A stretch of 35,335 nt of DNA, taken from Hyphomicrobiales bacterium (GTDB lineage: Bacteria; Pseudomonadota; Alphaproteobacteria; Rhizobiales; Xanthobacteraceae). Position numbers and translations under genes: made by a program. The notes under the pieces are model-generated. The model worked only from the letters and a program-made list of their open reading frames with translations. It had not been told where the DNA came from and did no database searches. Below, piece by piece: positions 23,707 to 32,058 of the stretch (position 1 is the stretch's first letter; each line of letters opens with the position of its first letter). The DNA is taken from the NCBI GenBank assembly GCA_019243195.1, contig JAFAUQ010000012.1, positions 1 to 35,335 on the forward strand. Reading direction: 5' to 3'.

Positions 23707-24462
23707 TTGAGCAATGAAACCATCCTCGAAACCGAGGATCTGACCAAGGAATTTTCCGGCTTCGTCGCCGTCAACGGCGTCGGCTTGCGGGTCGCGCGCG
23801 GCACCATTCACGCGCTGATCGGCCCGAACGGCGCCGGCAAGACCACCTGTTTCAATCTGCTCACCAAATTTCTCAGCCCCTCACGCGGCCGCATCGTGTT
23901 CAAGGGCCGCGATATCACCGCGCTGCCGCCCGCCGAGGTCGCCCGCCTCGGGCTCGTGCGCTCGTTCCAAATCTCCGCGGTGTTCCCGCACCTCACCGTG
24001 CTCGAGAACGTGCGCATCGCGCTGCAGCGCCGGCGCGGCGGCTCGTTCGACTTCTGGCGCTCGACCCGCGTGCTCGACACTTTCAACGACCGCGCCATGG
24101 CGCTGATCGCCGACGTTGGGCTGACGAGCTTTGGGCAGACGCTCGCGGTCGAACTTCCCTACGGCCGCAAGCGCGCGCTCGAACTCGCCACCACGCTCGC
24201 GCTCGAGCCGGAAATGATGCTGCTCGACGAGCCGACCGCCGGCATGGGCCACGAGGACATCGAGCGCATCGCCGCGCTGATCAAAACCGCCGCTGCCGAT
24301 CGCACCGTGCTGATGGTCGAACACAATCTTTCCGTCGTCGCCAACCTCTCCCACACCATCACGGTGCTCACGCGCGGGCGCGTGCTCGCCGAGGGCGACT
24401 ACGCGACCGTCTCGGCCAACCCGGAGGTGCGCGAAGCCTATATGGGGACCGGCCATGAGTGA
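23707..24462 (+). CDS. livG: Liv-type ABC transporter ATP-binding protein (LivG)
   Basis: A cytoplasmic ATPase of a branched-chain-amino-acid-type importer, 251 residues. Walker A is GPNGAGKTT (39-47), the signature-region equivalent is LPYGRKRALELATTLA and Walker B is MMLLDEPTAGM. The longer C-terminus of LivG-type subunits (VLTRGRVLAEGDYATV...EAYMG) is present. The start is a TTG at 23707, with GAGGGG upstream; no in-frame ATG exists nearby, and the ATG at 23714 is out of frame. Its stop overlaps the next gene's start by eight bases, so translation of the two is coupled. Twin hairpins just upstream may control or insulate expression. It is the first gene of a five-gene system. Confidence 0.9.
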   Translation: MSNETILETEDLTKEFSGFVAVNGVGLRVARGTIHALIGPNGAGKTTCFNLLTKFLSPSRGRIVFKGRDITALPPAEVARLGLVRSFQISAVFPHLTVLENVRIALQRRRGGSFDFWRSTRVLDTFNDRAMALIADVGLTSFGQTLAVELPYGRKRALELATTLALEPEMMLLDEPTAGMGHEDIERIAALIKTAAADRTVLMVEHNLSVVANLSHTITVLTRGRVLAEGDYATVSANPEVREAYMGTGHE

Positions 24463-25165
24463 CGCGGCGTCCCTGCTCGACGTCGACGGTTTGCAGGCGT
24501 GGTACGGCGAATCCCACATCCTGCACGGCGTCACCTTCCACGTGCTGCCGGGCGAGGTCGTCACGCTGCTCGGCCGCAACGGCGCCGGCAAGACCACGAC
24601 GCTCAAGTCGATCATGGGCATCGTCGGCCAGCGCACCGGCTCGGTGCGCTTCGACGGGGCGGAGCTGATCGGCCGCACATCCGACCAGATCGCCCGCGCG
24701 GGTCTTGCCTTCTGCCCGGAAGAGCGCGGGATATTCGCGAGTCTGAACGTCGAGGAAAACCTGCTGCTGCCGCCGCAGGTACGCCCGGGCGGGCTCGACG
24801 TCGCCGCGATCTTCACGCTGTTTCCCAACCTCAAGGAACGGCTGCGCAGCCAGGGCACCAAGCTTTCCGGCGGCGAGCAGCAGATGCTGGCGATCGGCCG
24901 CATCCTGCGCACCGGCGCGCGCCTGCTGCTGCTCGACGAGCCGACCGAAGGGCTCGCGCCGGTGATCATTCAGCAGATCGGCCACACCATCCGCGCGCTC
25001 AAGGCGCAGGGGTTCACCATCCTTCTGGTCGAACAGAACTTCCGTTTCGCCTCGACGGTTGCGGACCGATACTACATTATGGAGCATGGCCGCGTGGTCG
25101 AGCAGTTCGCCAATGCGGAACTGGAGGCAAACCTCGATAAGCTGCACGAATATCTAGGAGTCTAG
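24455..25165 (+). CDS. livF: Liv-type ABC transporter ATP-binding protein (LivF)
   Basis: Second ATPase, 236 residues. Walker A is GRNGAGKTT (about 38-46), the signature is LSGGEQQMLAIGRIL and Walker B is LLLLDEPTEGL, all typical of LivF. LivF and LivG form the heterodimeric motor. The gene overlaps livG by eight bases. Its stop codon (TAG, 25163-25165) touches a RIME-like hairpin, after which the binding-protein gene follows 92 bases downstream. Confidence 0.92.
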   Translation: MSDAASLLDVDGLQAWYGESHILHGVTFHVLPGEVVTLLGRNGAGKTTTLKSIMGIVGQRTGSVRFDGAELIGRTSDQIARAGLAFCPEERGIFASLNVEENLLLPPQVRPGGLDVAAIFTLFPNLKERLRSQGTKLSGGEQQMLAIGRILRTGARLLLLDEPTEGLAPVIIQQIGHTIRALKAQGFTILLVEQNFRFASTVADRYYIMEHGRVVEQFANAELEANLDKLHEYLGV

Positions 25166-25213
25166 CGCATGATCCCGAAAAGTGGGTACCGGTTTTTGGA
25201 AAAGATCATGCGC
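25165..25213. repeat. RIME-like GCGCATGATC...GATCATGCGC palindrome
   Basis: A perfect 10-bp inverted repeat at 25165-25174 and 25204-25213, with AAAAGTGGGTACCGGTTTTT between. This is the sequence type widespread in rhizobial genomes. It begins on the last base of the livF stop codon. Confidence 0.85.
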
Positions 25214-25256
25214 CAACAATAGCCATCAAGGCACCCAGGGGATCAAGGAGGAGCAA

Positions 25257-26471
25257 ATGAAAATGTTGCGTTACGTGGCACTGCTCGCCGCTGCGCTCGC
25301 CGCCGGCGCGGCGCAGGCACAGGACAAGAGCGACGGCGTTGTCAAGATCGGCGTCCTTTCCGACATGTCGAGCCTCTACGCCGACCTCGCCGGACAGGGA
25401 TCGGTGGCGGCCGCCCGCATGGCGGTCGAGGACTTCAAGCCCGCAGAGAAGGGCCTCAAGGTCGAAATCGTGAGCGCCGATCATCAGAACAAGCCGGACG
25501 TGGGCTCGAACATCGTCCGCCAATGGATCGACGTCGACAAGGTGGACGTGATCGTCGACGTGCCCACATCCTCGGTCGCGCTCGCCGTCAACGAGGTGGT
25601 GCGCGAAAAGAACAGCGTGTTCCTGGTCTCCGGCGCGGCGGCCTCCGACCTCACCGGGCCGAAGTGCTCGCCCAATACGGTGCACTGGACCTACGACACC
25701 TGGGCGCTCGCCAACGGCACCGGCAAGGCCCTCGTCAAGACCGGCGGCGACTCGTGGTTCTTCATCACCGCCGATTATGCCTTCGGCCACGCCCTCGAAC
25801 GCGACACGGCCGCGGTCGTCGAGGCGAACGGCGGCAAGGTGCTGAGCAAGGTGCGCGTGCCGCTCAACACCAGCGACTTCTCCTCCTACCTGCTGCAGGC
25901 GCAGCAGTCGAAGGCGAAGATCATCGGCCTCGCCAACGCCGGCGGCGACACCATCAACTCGATCAAACAGGCGGCCGAGTTCGGCATTGTTGCCGGCGGG
26001 CAGAACCTCGCCGGGCTGCTCGTGTTCATCACCGACGTGCACGCGCTCGGTTTGCAGACCGCGCAGGGCCTGATCATGACCGAGGCGTTCTATTGGGACC
26101 AGAACGATGCGAGCCGTGCCTTCGCCAAGCGATTCGCGCCGCTCTACAAGGGCAACATGCCGACCATGGTGCAGGCCGGCGTCTATTCGGCGGTGACGCA
26201 TTATCTCAAGGCGGTCGCGGCCCTCAAGGACGATTCCGACGGCAAGGCGGTAGTCGCCAAGATGAAGGAAATGCCCACCGACGATCCGCTGTTCGGCAAA
26301 GGCACCATCCGCGCCGACGGGCGGAAGATCCACGACATGTATCTGTTCGAGGTGAAGAAGCCGTCCGAGTCGAAGGGACCGTGGGATTATTACAAGCTGC
26401 GCGCGACGATCCCGGCGGCGGAAGCCTTCCGCCCGCTCAAGGACGGCAACTGCCCGCTGGTGAGCGGGTGA
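25257..26471 (+). CDS. Liv-type ABC transporter substrate-binding protein
   Basis: The periplasmic binding protein of the importer, 404 residues from ATG 25257, which has AAGGAGGAG just upstream. MKMLRYVALLAAALAAGAAQA is a Sec signal peptide with cleavage expected after residue 21. The mature protein starts DKSDGVVKIGVLSDMSSLYA and continues as a type I periplasmic binding fold (FITADYAFGHALERDT; TDVHALGLQTAQGL). The SDMSSLYADLAGQGS start resembles binding proteins that, in related genomes, take up aromatic or organic acids rather than amino acids, so the ligand is open. The position between the two ATPase genes and the permeases is less usual than having the binding protein first. Confidence 0.88.
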   Translation: MKMLRYVALLAAALAAGAAQAQDKSDGVVKIGVLSDMSSLYADLAGQGSVAAARMAVEDFKPAEKGLKVEIVSADHQNKPDVGSNIVRQWIDVDKVDVIVDVPTSSVALAVNEVVREKNSVFLVSGAAASDLTGPKCSPNTVHWTYDTWALANGTGKALVKTGGDSWFFITADYAFGHALERDTAAVVEANGGKVLSKVRVPLNTSDFSSYLLQAQQSKAKIIGLANAGGDTINSIKQAAEFGIVAGGQNLAGLLVFITDVHALGLQTAQGLIMTEAFYWDQNDASRAFAKRFAPLYKGNMPTMVQAGVYSAVTHYLKAVAALKDDSDGKAVVAKMKEMPTDDPLFGKGTIRADGRKIHDMYLFEVKKPSESKGPWDYYKLRATIPAAEAFRPLKDGNCPLVSG

Positions 26472-26479
26472 TCTTGCTT

Positions 26480-26604
26480 ACCTCTCCCCGCTTGCGGGGA
26501 GAGGGTCGGGGTGAGGGGGAGCTTCAGCTGGCTGAGGTTTGCGAAGGGTCCCCCTCACCCGGCCGCTTCGCGGCCGACCTCTCCCCGCAAGCGGGGAGAG
26601 GTGG
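26480..26604. repeat. CTCCCCGC-type intergenic palindrome, copy 2
   Basis: Outer arms CCTCTCCCCGCTTGCGGGGA and CTCCCCGCAAGCGGGGAGAGG, with inner arms GTGAGGGGGA and TCCCCCTCAC. It lies between the binding-protein and permease genes of the same importer and may attenuate or stabilise the transcript (inferred). Confidence 0.85.
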
Positions 26605-26673
26605 AGCGCGCGGCACGGTCTTCGCCGAATCGCACAATATTCGCTTGCTGAAAGCGACAAATAGAATCTGGCA

Positions 26674-27561
26674 ATGATCTCTATCTTCGGCATTCCGTCG
26701 CAGGCGCTGTTCGGGCAGCTGTTGATCGGGCTGATCAACGGCTCGTTCTATGCGCTGCTCAGCCTCGGGCTCGCCGTCATCTTCGGCATGCTCAACATCA
26801 TCAATTTCACGCACGGCGCCCAGTACATGATGGGCGCCTTCGTCGCCTATCTGGTGCTCCAGTATCTCGGGCTCAACTACTGGGTCGCACTCCTCATCGC
26901 GCCGATCCTCGTCGGGCTCACCGGCGTGATCATCGAGCGGCTGTTCCTCAAGCGCCTTTACCAGCTTGATCACCTCTACGGCCTGCTGCTCACCTTCGGC
27001 CTCGCGCTCATCATCCAGGGCGTGTTCCGCAACTACTACGGCTCATCCGGCCTGCCCTATCAGGTGCCCGAGCTGCTGCGCGGCGGGCAGAACCTCGGTT
27101 TCATGTTCCTGCCCAACTACCGCGCCTGGGTGATTTTCTTTTCGCTCGTCGTGTGCCTTGGCACCTGGTTCGTGATCGAGCGCACGCGGCTCGGCGCCTA
27201 CCTGCGCGCGGCGACGGAAAACCCGACCCTGGTGCGCGCCTTCGGCATCAACGTGCCGCGCATGATCACGCTCACCTACGGCTTCGGTGTAGGCCTTGCG
27301 GCGATCGCCGGGGTGATGGCGGCGCCGATCTATAATGTCAGCCCGCTGATGGGCGAGGACATCATCATCGTGGTGTTCGCCGTGGTGGTGATCGGCGGCA
27401 TGGGCTCGATCATGGGCGCGATCGTCACCGGCTTCGCGCTCGGGCTGATCGAGGGCCTCACCAAGGTGTTCTTTCCCGAGGCATCGAATACCGTGATCTT
27501 CGTCATCATGGCGATCGTGCTGCTGATCCGACCGGCAGGCCTGTTCGGACGGGCCACGTGA
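26674..27561 (+). CDS. livH: Liv-type ABC transporter permease (LivH)
   Basis: Inner-membrane permease, 295 residues with about eight membrane segments. Family markers are GSFYALLSLGLAVIFGMLNIINFTHG at 24-49, LRAATENPTLVRAFGINVPR (a cytoplasmic loop near 180 that contacts the ATPase) and VIGGMGSIMGAIVTGF near 240. The start ATG 26674 lacks a strong ribosome binding site. The stop (27559-27561) overlaps the next gene's start. Confidence 0.92.
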   Translation: MISIFGIPSQALFGQLLIGLINGSFYALLSLGLAVIFGMLNIINFTHGAQYMMGAFVAYLVLQYLGLNYWVALLIAPILVGLTGVIIERLFLKRLYQLDHLYGLLLTFGLALIIQGVFRNYYGSSGLPYQVPELLRGGQNLGFMFLPNYRAWVIFFSLVVCLGTWFVIERTRLGAYLRAATENPTLVRAFGINVPRMITLTYGFGVGLAAIAGVMAAPIYNVSPLMGEDIIIVVFAVVVIGGMGSIMGAIVTGFALGLIEGLTKVFFPEASNTVIFVIMAIVLLIRPAGLFGRAT

Positions 27562-28586
27562 TGGAACGCGTCGTCGATCCGCTCGAGACGGCCGCGCGCA
27601 CGCGGGGCGTGCGCAGCGAGGCGATCGCTTTCGTGGCCATGCTTGTGCTGCTCGTGCTGGCGCCGACGGTCGCCTATCCGGTGTTCCTGATGAAGGCGCT
27701 GTGCTTCGCGCTGTTCGCCTGCGCTTTCAATCTTTTGATCGGTTACGTCGGCCTGCTCTCGTTCGGCCACGCGCTCTATTTCGGCTGGGCCGGTTACGTG
27801 AGCGCGCACCTCGCGAAAATCGGCAAGCTCACCCTGCCCTATTGGGGCGGCGGCTGGCACTGGTTCGTCATTCCGCTGCCGCCGCTCTCGCCCGAACTTG
27901 CAGTCCTCGGCGGCACGGTTACCGCCGCCGTGCTCGGCCTCATCGCCGGCGCGCTCGCGATCCGCCGCCAGGGCATCTATTTCGCTATGATCACGTTGGC
28001 GCTGGCGCAGATGATGTTCTTCTTCGCCGTGCAGGCACCGTTCACCGGCGGCGAGGACGGTATCCAGGCGGTGCCGCGCGGGCATCTGTTCGGCCTGATC
28101 GATTTATCCAACCAGACGACGCTCTATTACGTGGTGCTGGTGCTGTTCCTCGCCTGCTTCCTGCTGATCTACCGCATCATCCATTCGCCCTTCGGCGAGG
28201 TGCTCAAGGCGATCCGCGAGAACGAGCCGCGCGCAATCTCGCTCGGCTACAAGACCGACCGCTACAAGCTCATGGCCTTCGTACTCTCGGCGGCGCTCGC
28301 CGGCGCCGCCGGCGCCACCAAGGCGATCGTGTTCCAGCTCGCCTCCTTGACCGACGTGCACTGGACCATGTCGGGCGAAGTCGTGCTGATGACGTTGGTC
28401 GGCGGGCTCGGCACCGTGTTCGGCCCGGTGCTCGGCGCCTTCGTGATCGTGAGCATGGAGAATTATCTCGCCGAGTTCGGCCAGTGGATCACGGTGATCC
28501 AGGGCGTGATCTTCGTCGCCTGCGTGCTGTTGTTCCGCCGCGGCATCATCGGCGAAATCGCCAACGCGCTCCGCGTGCGGCTGTGA
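27561..28586 (+). CDS. livM: Liv-type ABC transporter permease (LivM)
   Basis: Second permease, 341 residues. Features are NLLIGYVGLLSFGHALYFGWAGY (near 55-77), IRRQGIYFAMITLALAQMMFF, the cytoplasmic loop GEVLKAIRENEPRAISLGYKT, and LVGGLGTVFGPVLGAF. The ATG overlaps the livH stop by one base (TGATG), and a GTG three bases earlier is an alternative. The stop (28584-28586) directly abuts the stop of the convergent soxB gene, with no gap for a separate terminator. Confidence 0.92.
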   Translation: MERVVDPLETAARTRGVRSEAIAFVAMLVLLVLAPTVAYPVFLMKALCFALFACAFNLLIGYVGLLSFGHALYFGWAGYVSAHLAKIGKLTLPYWGGGWHWFVIPLPPLSPELAVLGGTVTAAVLGLIAGALAIRRQGIYFAMITLALAQMMFFFAVQAPFTGGEDGIQAVPRGHLFGLIDLSNQTTLYYVVLVLFLACFLLIYRIIHSPFGEVLKAIRENEPRAISLGYKTDRYKLMAFVLSAALAGAAGATKAIVFQLASLTDVHWTMSGEVVLMTLVGGLGTVFGPVLGAFVIVSMENYLAEFGQWITVIQGVIFVACVLLFRRGIIGEIANALRVRL

Positions 28587-30332
28587 TTATTCCGCAAGGC
28601 CGGGGTTGCCGGCGACGCCCTTGAGGACGACGCGGTTGCGGCGGGCGATGCGCACGGTCTTTTGCGCACGCAAATAATTTGCCACCACTTCGCTGACCGG
28701 CTTCCCCGATTGCGGCTCGAGCGAGGCCCAGCCGGCGACGCGGTAGCGCTTTCCGGCATCGACTGGCATTCCATCGTCGAGAGTCATATCGGAAATGCGG
28801 CTGCCCGCAGCGGCCTCGGGCGCGCAGGCGTAGTCCATCCCGCCGATCCGCACCATGTCGCCGCCCTGCTGATAATAGGGATCCGGGTTGAACAAATTAT
28901 CGGCCACGTCCTCGAGCACGGCCTTGAGCTGGCTTCCCGTTATTTCGGTCACGTAGACCTCGGGATAAGAGATCGCCGTCTCGGTCAGCACATCGTCCAT
29001 GGTGATTGGGTCGCCCGCCGGGACGGCGCCGCCGAAGCGGAAGCCGGGCGACAGCGCGATCTGTGCGTCAAGCTCCCGCCGCAGCGCGTCGCAGATCACC
29101 TGATCCATCGGGCCGCCGAAATTGCCGCGCCGGTAGAGCGATTCCCCGGCGACGGCGAGCTTTTCGTCCAACGCCGCGGCATGGGGCGCGCGCAGCCGGT
29201 CGATCAGCGCCTGCATGGCGGCGTCCGGCGCGATCAGGTCGGCAAACACCGGCAGCAGCTTATATCGCATCTCGTTGACGCGTTTGGCGCCCACGTCGAG
29301 ATCGAGCACCGCCGCGAACTTGCCGCTCGAACCGGCATTCGTCACGAGCGTCCTGCCGCCCGCATTACTCACTGTCATGGCGCGCGGGACGGCGTCGTGG
29401 GTGTGGCCGCCGAGAATCGCATCGATGGCGGAGACGCGGCTCGCGAGTTTCAAATCCGCGTCCATGCCATTGTGAGAGAGCAGCAGCACCGCATCGACGC
29501 GGTCGACCTCGCGCAAGTGCGTCACGAGCTTCTGCAACTCCGCCTCGCGCAGGCCGAAGGTCCAGTCGGGCGCGAAGCGCTTGGGATGGGCGACCGGAAC
29601 ATAGGGAAACGCCTGGCCGATGATGCCGATGCGGCGCCCGCCGATCTCTTTGATCGTCGCCGGCTTGAACACGCGGCCGCTTGCCGGATCGAACGCCGGA
29701 GCGTCGTTGAACGCCGCTTCCTGGGTGAGAAAGACGTTCTGCGCCAGAAACTCGCCTTTGAACTGCTCCAGGTTTCGCCGGAGAATTTTTTCGCCGTAGG
29801 TGAATTCCCAATGCCCGGTCAAGGCCTCGACGCCGAGAAGGTTTGCGGCCTCGACCATGTCGGCGCCGGCGAGCGCCTGGGCGAGCCCGCTGCCCTGCCA
29901 TAGGTCGCCGCCGTCAAGGACGAGCGAATTGCGATGCCCCCCGTCGGCGCGCAGGCGCTCGATCAGTGTCTTGAGATGGGCAAAGCCGCCCATGCGGCCA
30001 AAGCGCTGCGCGGCCTCCTGATAATCGAGAAAAGTGAAGGCGTAGGCGCCGCGGCTGCCGGCCGCGATGCCGAAATGCTCGAGGAAGGCGCGGCCAACGA
30101 GATGCGGCGGCTGCCCGCGCATCGCGCCGACGCCAATGTTGACGCTCGGCTCGCGGTAATGAACCGGCACCAGTTGCGCATGGGTATCGGTGATATGAAT
30201 GACGCGGACGTTGCCGAAGCGGCCGATGTCGTAAATGTCGTCATCAGCCGCCACGCCGACGCGCGGGATGATGCCGACGCCCGCCGCGAAGGCAAGCGAG
30301 CGCAGGAAACTGCGGCGGTGAATATCGGGCAT
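28587..30332 (-). CDS. soxB: SoxB, thiosulfohydrolase (5'-nucleotidase-like, sulfur oxidation)
   Basis: A di-manganese hydrolase of the Sox pathway that releases sulfate from the SoxYZ-bound sulfonate, in the periplasm. The product is 581 residues from ATG 30332, beginning MPDIHRRSFLRS, a twin-arginine signal. SoxB landmarks are HITDTHAQLVP (D49, H51), YREPSVN, PPHLVGRAFL, LVLDGGDLWQGSG, LTGHWEFTYGEK (the SoxB form of the nucleotidase GNHEF motif), GEFLAQNVF, IGQAFPYVPVAHPKRFAPDWTFG and ILGGHTH. The GGDTW threonine common in SoxB is leucine here. No other sox gene is in the window. The start lies within an ATCAGG-type repeat, and a longer start at 30356 would be encoded wholly by it. The stop abuts livM. 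Confidence 0.88.
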   Translation of the reverse strand: MPDIHRRSFLRSLAFAAGVGIIPRVGVAADDDIYDIGRFGNVRVIHITDTHAQLVPVHYREPSVNIGVGAMRGQPPHLVGRAFLEHFGIAAGSRGAYAFTFLDYQEAAQRFGRMGGFAHLKTLIERLRADGGHRNSLVLDGGDLWQGSGLAQALAGADMVEAANLLGVEALTGHWEFTYGEKILRRNLEQFKGEFLAQNVFLTQEAAFNDAPAFDPASGRVFKPATIKEIGGRRIGIIGQAFPYVPVAHPKRFAPDWTFGLREAELQKLVTHLREVDRVDAVLLLSHNGMDADLKLASRVSAIDAILGGHTHDAVPRAMTVSNAGGRTLVTNAGSSGKFAAVLDLDVGAKRVNEMRYKLLPVFADLIAPDAAMQALIDRLRAPHAAALDEKLAVAGESLYRRGNFGGPMDQVICDALRRELDAQIALSPGFRFGGAVPAGDPITMDDVLTETAISYPEVYVTEITGSQLKAVLEDVADNLFNPDPYYQQGGDMVRIGGMDYACAPEAAAGSRISDMTLDDGMPVDAGKRYRVAGWASLEPQSGKPVSEVVANYLRAQKTVRIARRNRVVLKGVAGNPGLAE

Positions 30333-30405
30333 CAGGTATCGGGTATCAGGTACCAAGTAGAAGAGGTCAAATGGCTGATCCCTGATACCTGAAAATCCGA
30401 TCCCT
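30326..30405. repeat. ATCAGG-type palindromic repeat, copy 3
   Basis: Left half GCATCAGGTATCGGGTATCAGG (about 30330-30350), right half CTGATCCCTGATACCTGA (30375-30392) with one mismatch in the paired core, then further units. It fills the gap between the serine hydrolase stop and soxB and carries the likely soxB ATG. Confidence 0.75.
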
Positions 30406-30406
30406 G

Positions 30407-31693
30407 CTAAGCGTTCAGTGCCTCATAGATCCCGCGCTCGAACGCACCGTAGACCGCTAGCGTCTTCGTGTCGGCGAACGGCAGGATCTGGGTCATGATC
30501 GTGCCGGCGACGCGGCGCTTGGGATCGATCCAGAAATAGGTGTTGTAGAGGCCGGCCCAGGTGAGGCTGCCGGCGCTGCGTCCGTTCGGCCCCGGCTGCA
30601 TGTTGATCATGTAGGCGAGACCCCACTTGAGGCTGATGCCGGGGAAGAGATCGACGTCGTTCGAGCGCATCGGCATCGTGGTCTTGAGGATGCCGGCCTC
30701 GATGTCGCCGATGTGATTCTGCCCCATCAGCGCGACCGTCTCCGGCTTGAGAATGCGCGCGCCATTGAAGCTGCCTTCGTTGAGCAGCATCTGCAGGAAG
30801 ATCACGTAGTCGGGCGCCGTGGAATAAAGCCCGCCGCCGCCGGCGTAGAACTCCGGCTTGAACGGCGTCTCGAGCGGCTGCGGGTCGAGCGACCCATTGG
30901 TCTGGCGCTGGTGCACGCTCGCCTGGCGCGCGCGCTGCTCGGGCGAAGCGACGAAGCCAGTGTCGTTCATGCCGAGCGGCGCAAACACATGGTCGCGGAG
31001 GTAGACGTCGAGCGGCTTGCCGCTCACCGTTTCCACGATGCGGCCGACCCAGTCGATGTTGATGCCGTATTCCCAGCGGTCGCCCGGATCGAACACCAGC
31101 GGCAGGCGCAACGCCGCGAGCTTGCCGGTCGGCGTTGAGGGCATGCCGCTCGCCTTGACGTAGCGCACCGTGTTGGCGTCCCAAGTCTCGTAGCTGAAGC
31201 CTGCCGTGTGGGTGAGCAGATGACGCAGCGTAATCGGGCGTTTGGCAGGCCGCAGCTGCGGCGCGCCTGACGCGTCGAACCCGTCGAGCACCTGCGGATC
31301 GTTGATCGCCTTGTCGACATCGGGCAGCGGACCTTCGAGCGAAAGTTTGCCCTGCTCGACGAGCTGCATGGCGGCGACGCAGGTGACCGCCTTGGTCATC
31401 GAGGCGATGCGAAATACGGTGTCGCGCGTCATCGCAGGGCCACTGCCCAGGACGCGCGTGCCGAAGACGCCTTCGTACACGAGCCCCTTATCGGTCGTCG
31501 CCATGGCGACGACGCCGGGCACCTCCTTGGCGTCAACGGCCGCGCGCAACGCGGCATCGACGCGGGCGAACTGCGCGCTTTGCGCCTTGGCGGATTGCGC
31601 GCGCGCGGGTACGGCACCGCCCACGGAAGCCGCCGCCGTCAACGCGCTTGCACTCACCAATACGTCACGCCGGCTCGGATCCTTGGTCATCAT
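30407..31693 (-). CDS. Serine hydrolase, class C beta-lactamase / class VIII esterase family
   Basis: A secreted serine hydrolase, 428 residues. MTKDPSRRDVLVSAS at the N-terminus is a twin-arginine-like signal ending near ARA. The catalytic serine is in IASMTK (S98, K101). The tyrosine motif is EYGINIDWVG (Y209), which does not have the Y-x-N form of true class C beta-lactamases and fits class VIII esterases better. The third motif is WAGLYNTYFWIDP near the end. An esterase acting on small esters or amides is more likely than an antibiotic-hydrolysing enzyme. The start at 31693 or the adjacent ATG is supported by GGGAGGACA upstream. It overlaps the end of the short gene upstream. Confidence 0.85.
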   Translation of the reverse strand: MMTKDPSRRDVLVSASALTAAASVGGAVPARAQSAKAQSAQFARVDAALRAAVDAKEVPGVVAMATTDKGLVYEGVFGTRVLGSGPAMTRDTVFRIASMTKAVTCVAAMQLVEQGKLSLEGPLPDVDKAINDPQVLDGFDASGAPQLRPAKRPITLRHLLTHTAGFSYETWDANTVRYVKASGMPSTPTGKLAALRLPLVFDPGDRWEYGINIDWVGRIVETVSGKPLDVYLRDHVFAPLGMNDTGFVASPEQRARQASVHQRQTNGSLDPQPLETPFKPEFYAGGGGLYSTAPDYVIFLQMLLNEGSFNGARILKPETVALMGQNHIGDIEAGILKTTMPMRSNDVDLFPGISLKWGLAYMINMQPGPNGRSAGSLTWAGLYNTYFWIDPKRRVAGTIMTQILPFADTKTLAVYGAFERGIYEALNA

Positions 31694-31835
31694 TGTCCTC
31701 CCTCAGACGAGTTGTGCGGGCCTTTTCCGCGAGCTCAAAGGCCAATTCCATCCCCGGACCGATGCGTTCATATTCCGCACGGAATTTCGGGTCCTTCATC
31801 CATTTGCGCCGCAGCGTTTCGAACGGAATGGTCAT
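31665..31835 (-). CDS. Short protein resembling the N-terminus of a HigA/XRE-type antitoxin, probably truncated
   Basis: A 56-residue frame, MTIPFETLRRKWMKDPKFRA..., matching in pattern the first helix region of HigA-like antitoxins (W-M-K-D-P-x-F-R-A-E-Y, then ELAFELAEKAR) that normally continues into a helix-turn-helix starting 'GLTQ'. Here the frame ends in TTRLREDNDDQGSEPA without the DNA-binding part, and no toxin gene is seen next to it. It overlaps the start of the serine hydrolase by 29 bases. The ribosome binding site is weak. It may be a remnant of a toxin-antitoxin module or an unrelated small protein; the assignment is tentative. Confidence 0.4.
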   Translation of the reverse strand: MTIPFETLRRKWMKDPKFRAEYERIGPGMELAFELAEKARTTRLREDNDDQGSEPA

Positions 31836-32058
31836 GGCTAGAATTTCTCGGCAGTTCCGCACGGGCAATAGTTTAGCGTAACGTAACGTGTTCGTCGCGG
31901 CGCATTATGGTTCGGTTAAGCGAAGGCGCCCTACCCAAGCCCTTGCCTACGCCCGCGCGGTGCCCGCATAGTCGCGGCCCGATGGGTGCCGCGTCCTTCT
32001 CAACCACGCAGCTCGAAGCCGTCACTTGCAAGGCCCGCAACCGCGGGATCGGCGGCGC

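Noticed and set aside
26480-26604. Riboswitch upstream of livH
   Set aside because: The stretch is a symmetrical intergenic repeat with a second copy at 5718 and lacks any riboswitch consensus that I could recognise.
30407-31693. Antibiotic-resistance beta-lactamase
   Set aside because: The tyrosine motif is not Y-x-N and the third motif resembles class VIII esterases, so resistance is not supported.
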